A stretch of 6,457 nt of DNA from Candidatus Omnitrophota bacterium (GTDB lineage: Bacteria > Omnitrophota > Omnitrophia > Omnitrophales > Aquincolibacteriaceae). The position numbers were made by a program, and so were the translations under genes. This document shows, one piece after another, positions 6,243 through 6,457 of the stretch. The stretch is from contig JAHFHJ010000061.1 in the NCBI GenBank assembly GCA_023246985.1, positions 1 through 6,457 of the forward strand, read 5' to 3'. Each line of letters begins with the position of its first letter. The first letter of the stretch is position 1. Under the pieces are notes generated by a model. It was not told where the DNA came from, did not search any database, and saw nothing but the letters and a program-made list of their open reading frames with translations.

Positions 6243-6457
6243 GATGACACTTGCTCCTTTCCTGGAATCGATGAAGAATCTTTTTGTTTTGAATCTATCC
6301 CGACTTTAATTTTCTTTTCATGAACGGCAGTCGGGATTGCCCCAATTTCAACTTCGTTAAAATTGATAGGTATTGGGACTAAAAAAGCGGCGCTCGCGGC
6401 CCGTTTCCGCTCCTTTCGCTCCTTGGCCTTCTTAAGGTCGTCATCCGGAAAAAGCGG
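6239..6457 (-). CDS. 3' end of an unidentified gene directly upstream of the secretin gene (partial)
   Basis: An open frame enters from the right edge and runs 72 codons to a TGA at 6239-6241. Its stop overlaps the secretin start codon in an ATGA arrangement, which argues for a real, translationally coupled gene. The visible part begins with a charged, probably helical stretch (KKAKERKERKR). It continues with the residues encoded by the repeat element (LVPIPINFNEVEIGAIP and onwards) and ends in a polar Ser/Lys/Gln-rich tail finishing EQVSS. No transmembrane segment or known domain is visible in this fragment. The slot before the secretin is often held by a PilP- or GspC-like partner in related operons, but nothing in these residues identifies such a protein. 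The start lies outside the window. The middle third is made of repeat DNA, so the original C terminus may have been altered by insertion. Confidence 0.72.
   Translation of the reverse strand, partial: PLFPDDDLKKAKERKERKRAASAAFLVPIPINFNEVEIGAIPTAVHEKKIKVGIDSKQKDSSSIPGKEQVSS
6254..6260 (-). promoter_or_regulatory. Shine-Dalgarno of the secretin gene, inside the upstream gene
   Basis: AAAGGAG on the minus strand lies 11 nt before the secretin ATG at 6242, within the last codons of the upstream frame. Together with the ATGA overlap it supports translational coupling and fixes the secretin start. Confidence 0.7.
6295..6383 (-). repeat. Structured interspersed repeat, right copy inside the upstream gene
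   Basis: This is the second copy of the element, in the same orientation. Its stem is ATCCCGACT (6297-6305) with AGTCGGGAT (6329-6337), again 9 perfect base pairs around 23 nt. Relative to the left copy, the stem carries two double changes that each keep pairing (C-G to T-A and A-T to G-C). The triloop stem is at 6342-6352 with 6356-6366. The copy lies within the 3' end of the gene upstream of the secretin and is read through in frame, adding about 29 residues. Its edge is 53 nt from the secretin start codon. Confidence 0.85.

Noticed and set aside
70..6383. Composite transposon, or CRISPR array, made of the two repeats
   Set aside because: Only two direct copies lie 6.2 kb apart, with no transposase, integrase or cas gene, and the genes between them are a housekeeping-style filament operon.

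Overview
The window holds the core of a type IV filament machine (type II secretion / type IV pilus family), all on the minus strand. Reading from the right edge leftwards, it contains the 3' end of an unidentified gene (6239-6457), an outer-membrane secretin (GspD/PilQ class, 4383-6242), the assembly ATPase (GspE/PilB class, 2673-4367), the inner-membrane platform protein (GspF/PilC class, 1370-2689), and two different class III prepilins (842-1285 and 296-667). The first four genes are tightly packed: a 4-nt overlap, then a 15-nt gap, then a short overlap. This is what a single co-transcribed operon looks like. The two prepilins follow after gaps of 84 and 174 nt, and a strong hairpin lies between them.

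How the parts work together: a prepilin peptidase (not in the window) would cleave the prepilins after the Gly that precedes the +1 Phe. The platform protein and hexameric ATPase would add pilins at the inner membrane, and the fibre or pseudopilus would exit or push through the secretin ring. No retraction ATPase, prepilin peptidase or PilM/N/O-like gene is visible. Pilus and secretion roles therefore cannot be separated here, and gsp symbols are used as family labels only.

Organism: the secretin implies a diderm bacterium. The compact order secretin-ATPase-platform-pilins and the pilin style resemble uncultivated diderm lineages such as Omnitrophota. That is an impression from family knowledge and has not been tested.

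The most interesting signal is outside the filament genes. An 88-89 nt element occurs twice in the same orientation, at 70-158 and 6295-6383, so the two copies bracket the five genes. The last 47 nt are identical. The other 42 nt differ at 11 sites. The four differences that fall in a 9-bp stem form two fully compensatory pairs, so the hairpin is preserved. A second stem pairs completely only in the minus-strand transcript, through G-U wobbles. The right copy is read in frame inside the 3' end of the gene upstream of the secretin. The left copy is open on both strands and may encode the last residues of a rightward gene. This looks like an undescribed family of structured, protein-compatible palindromic repeats, comparable in concept to the Rickettsia palindromic elements.

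The left 295 nt hold this element, a possible plus-strand gene end, two GC-rich palindromes and no secure gene.
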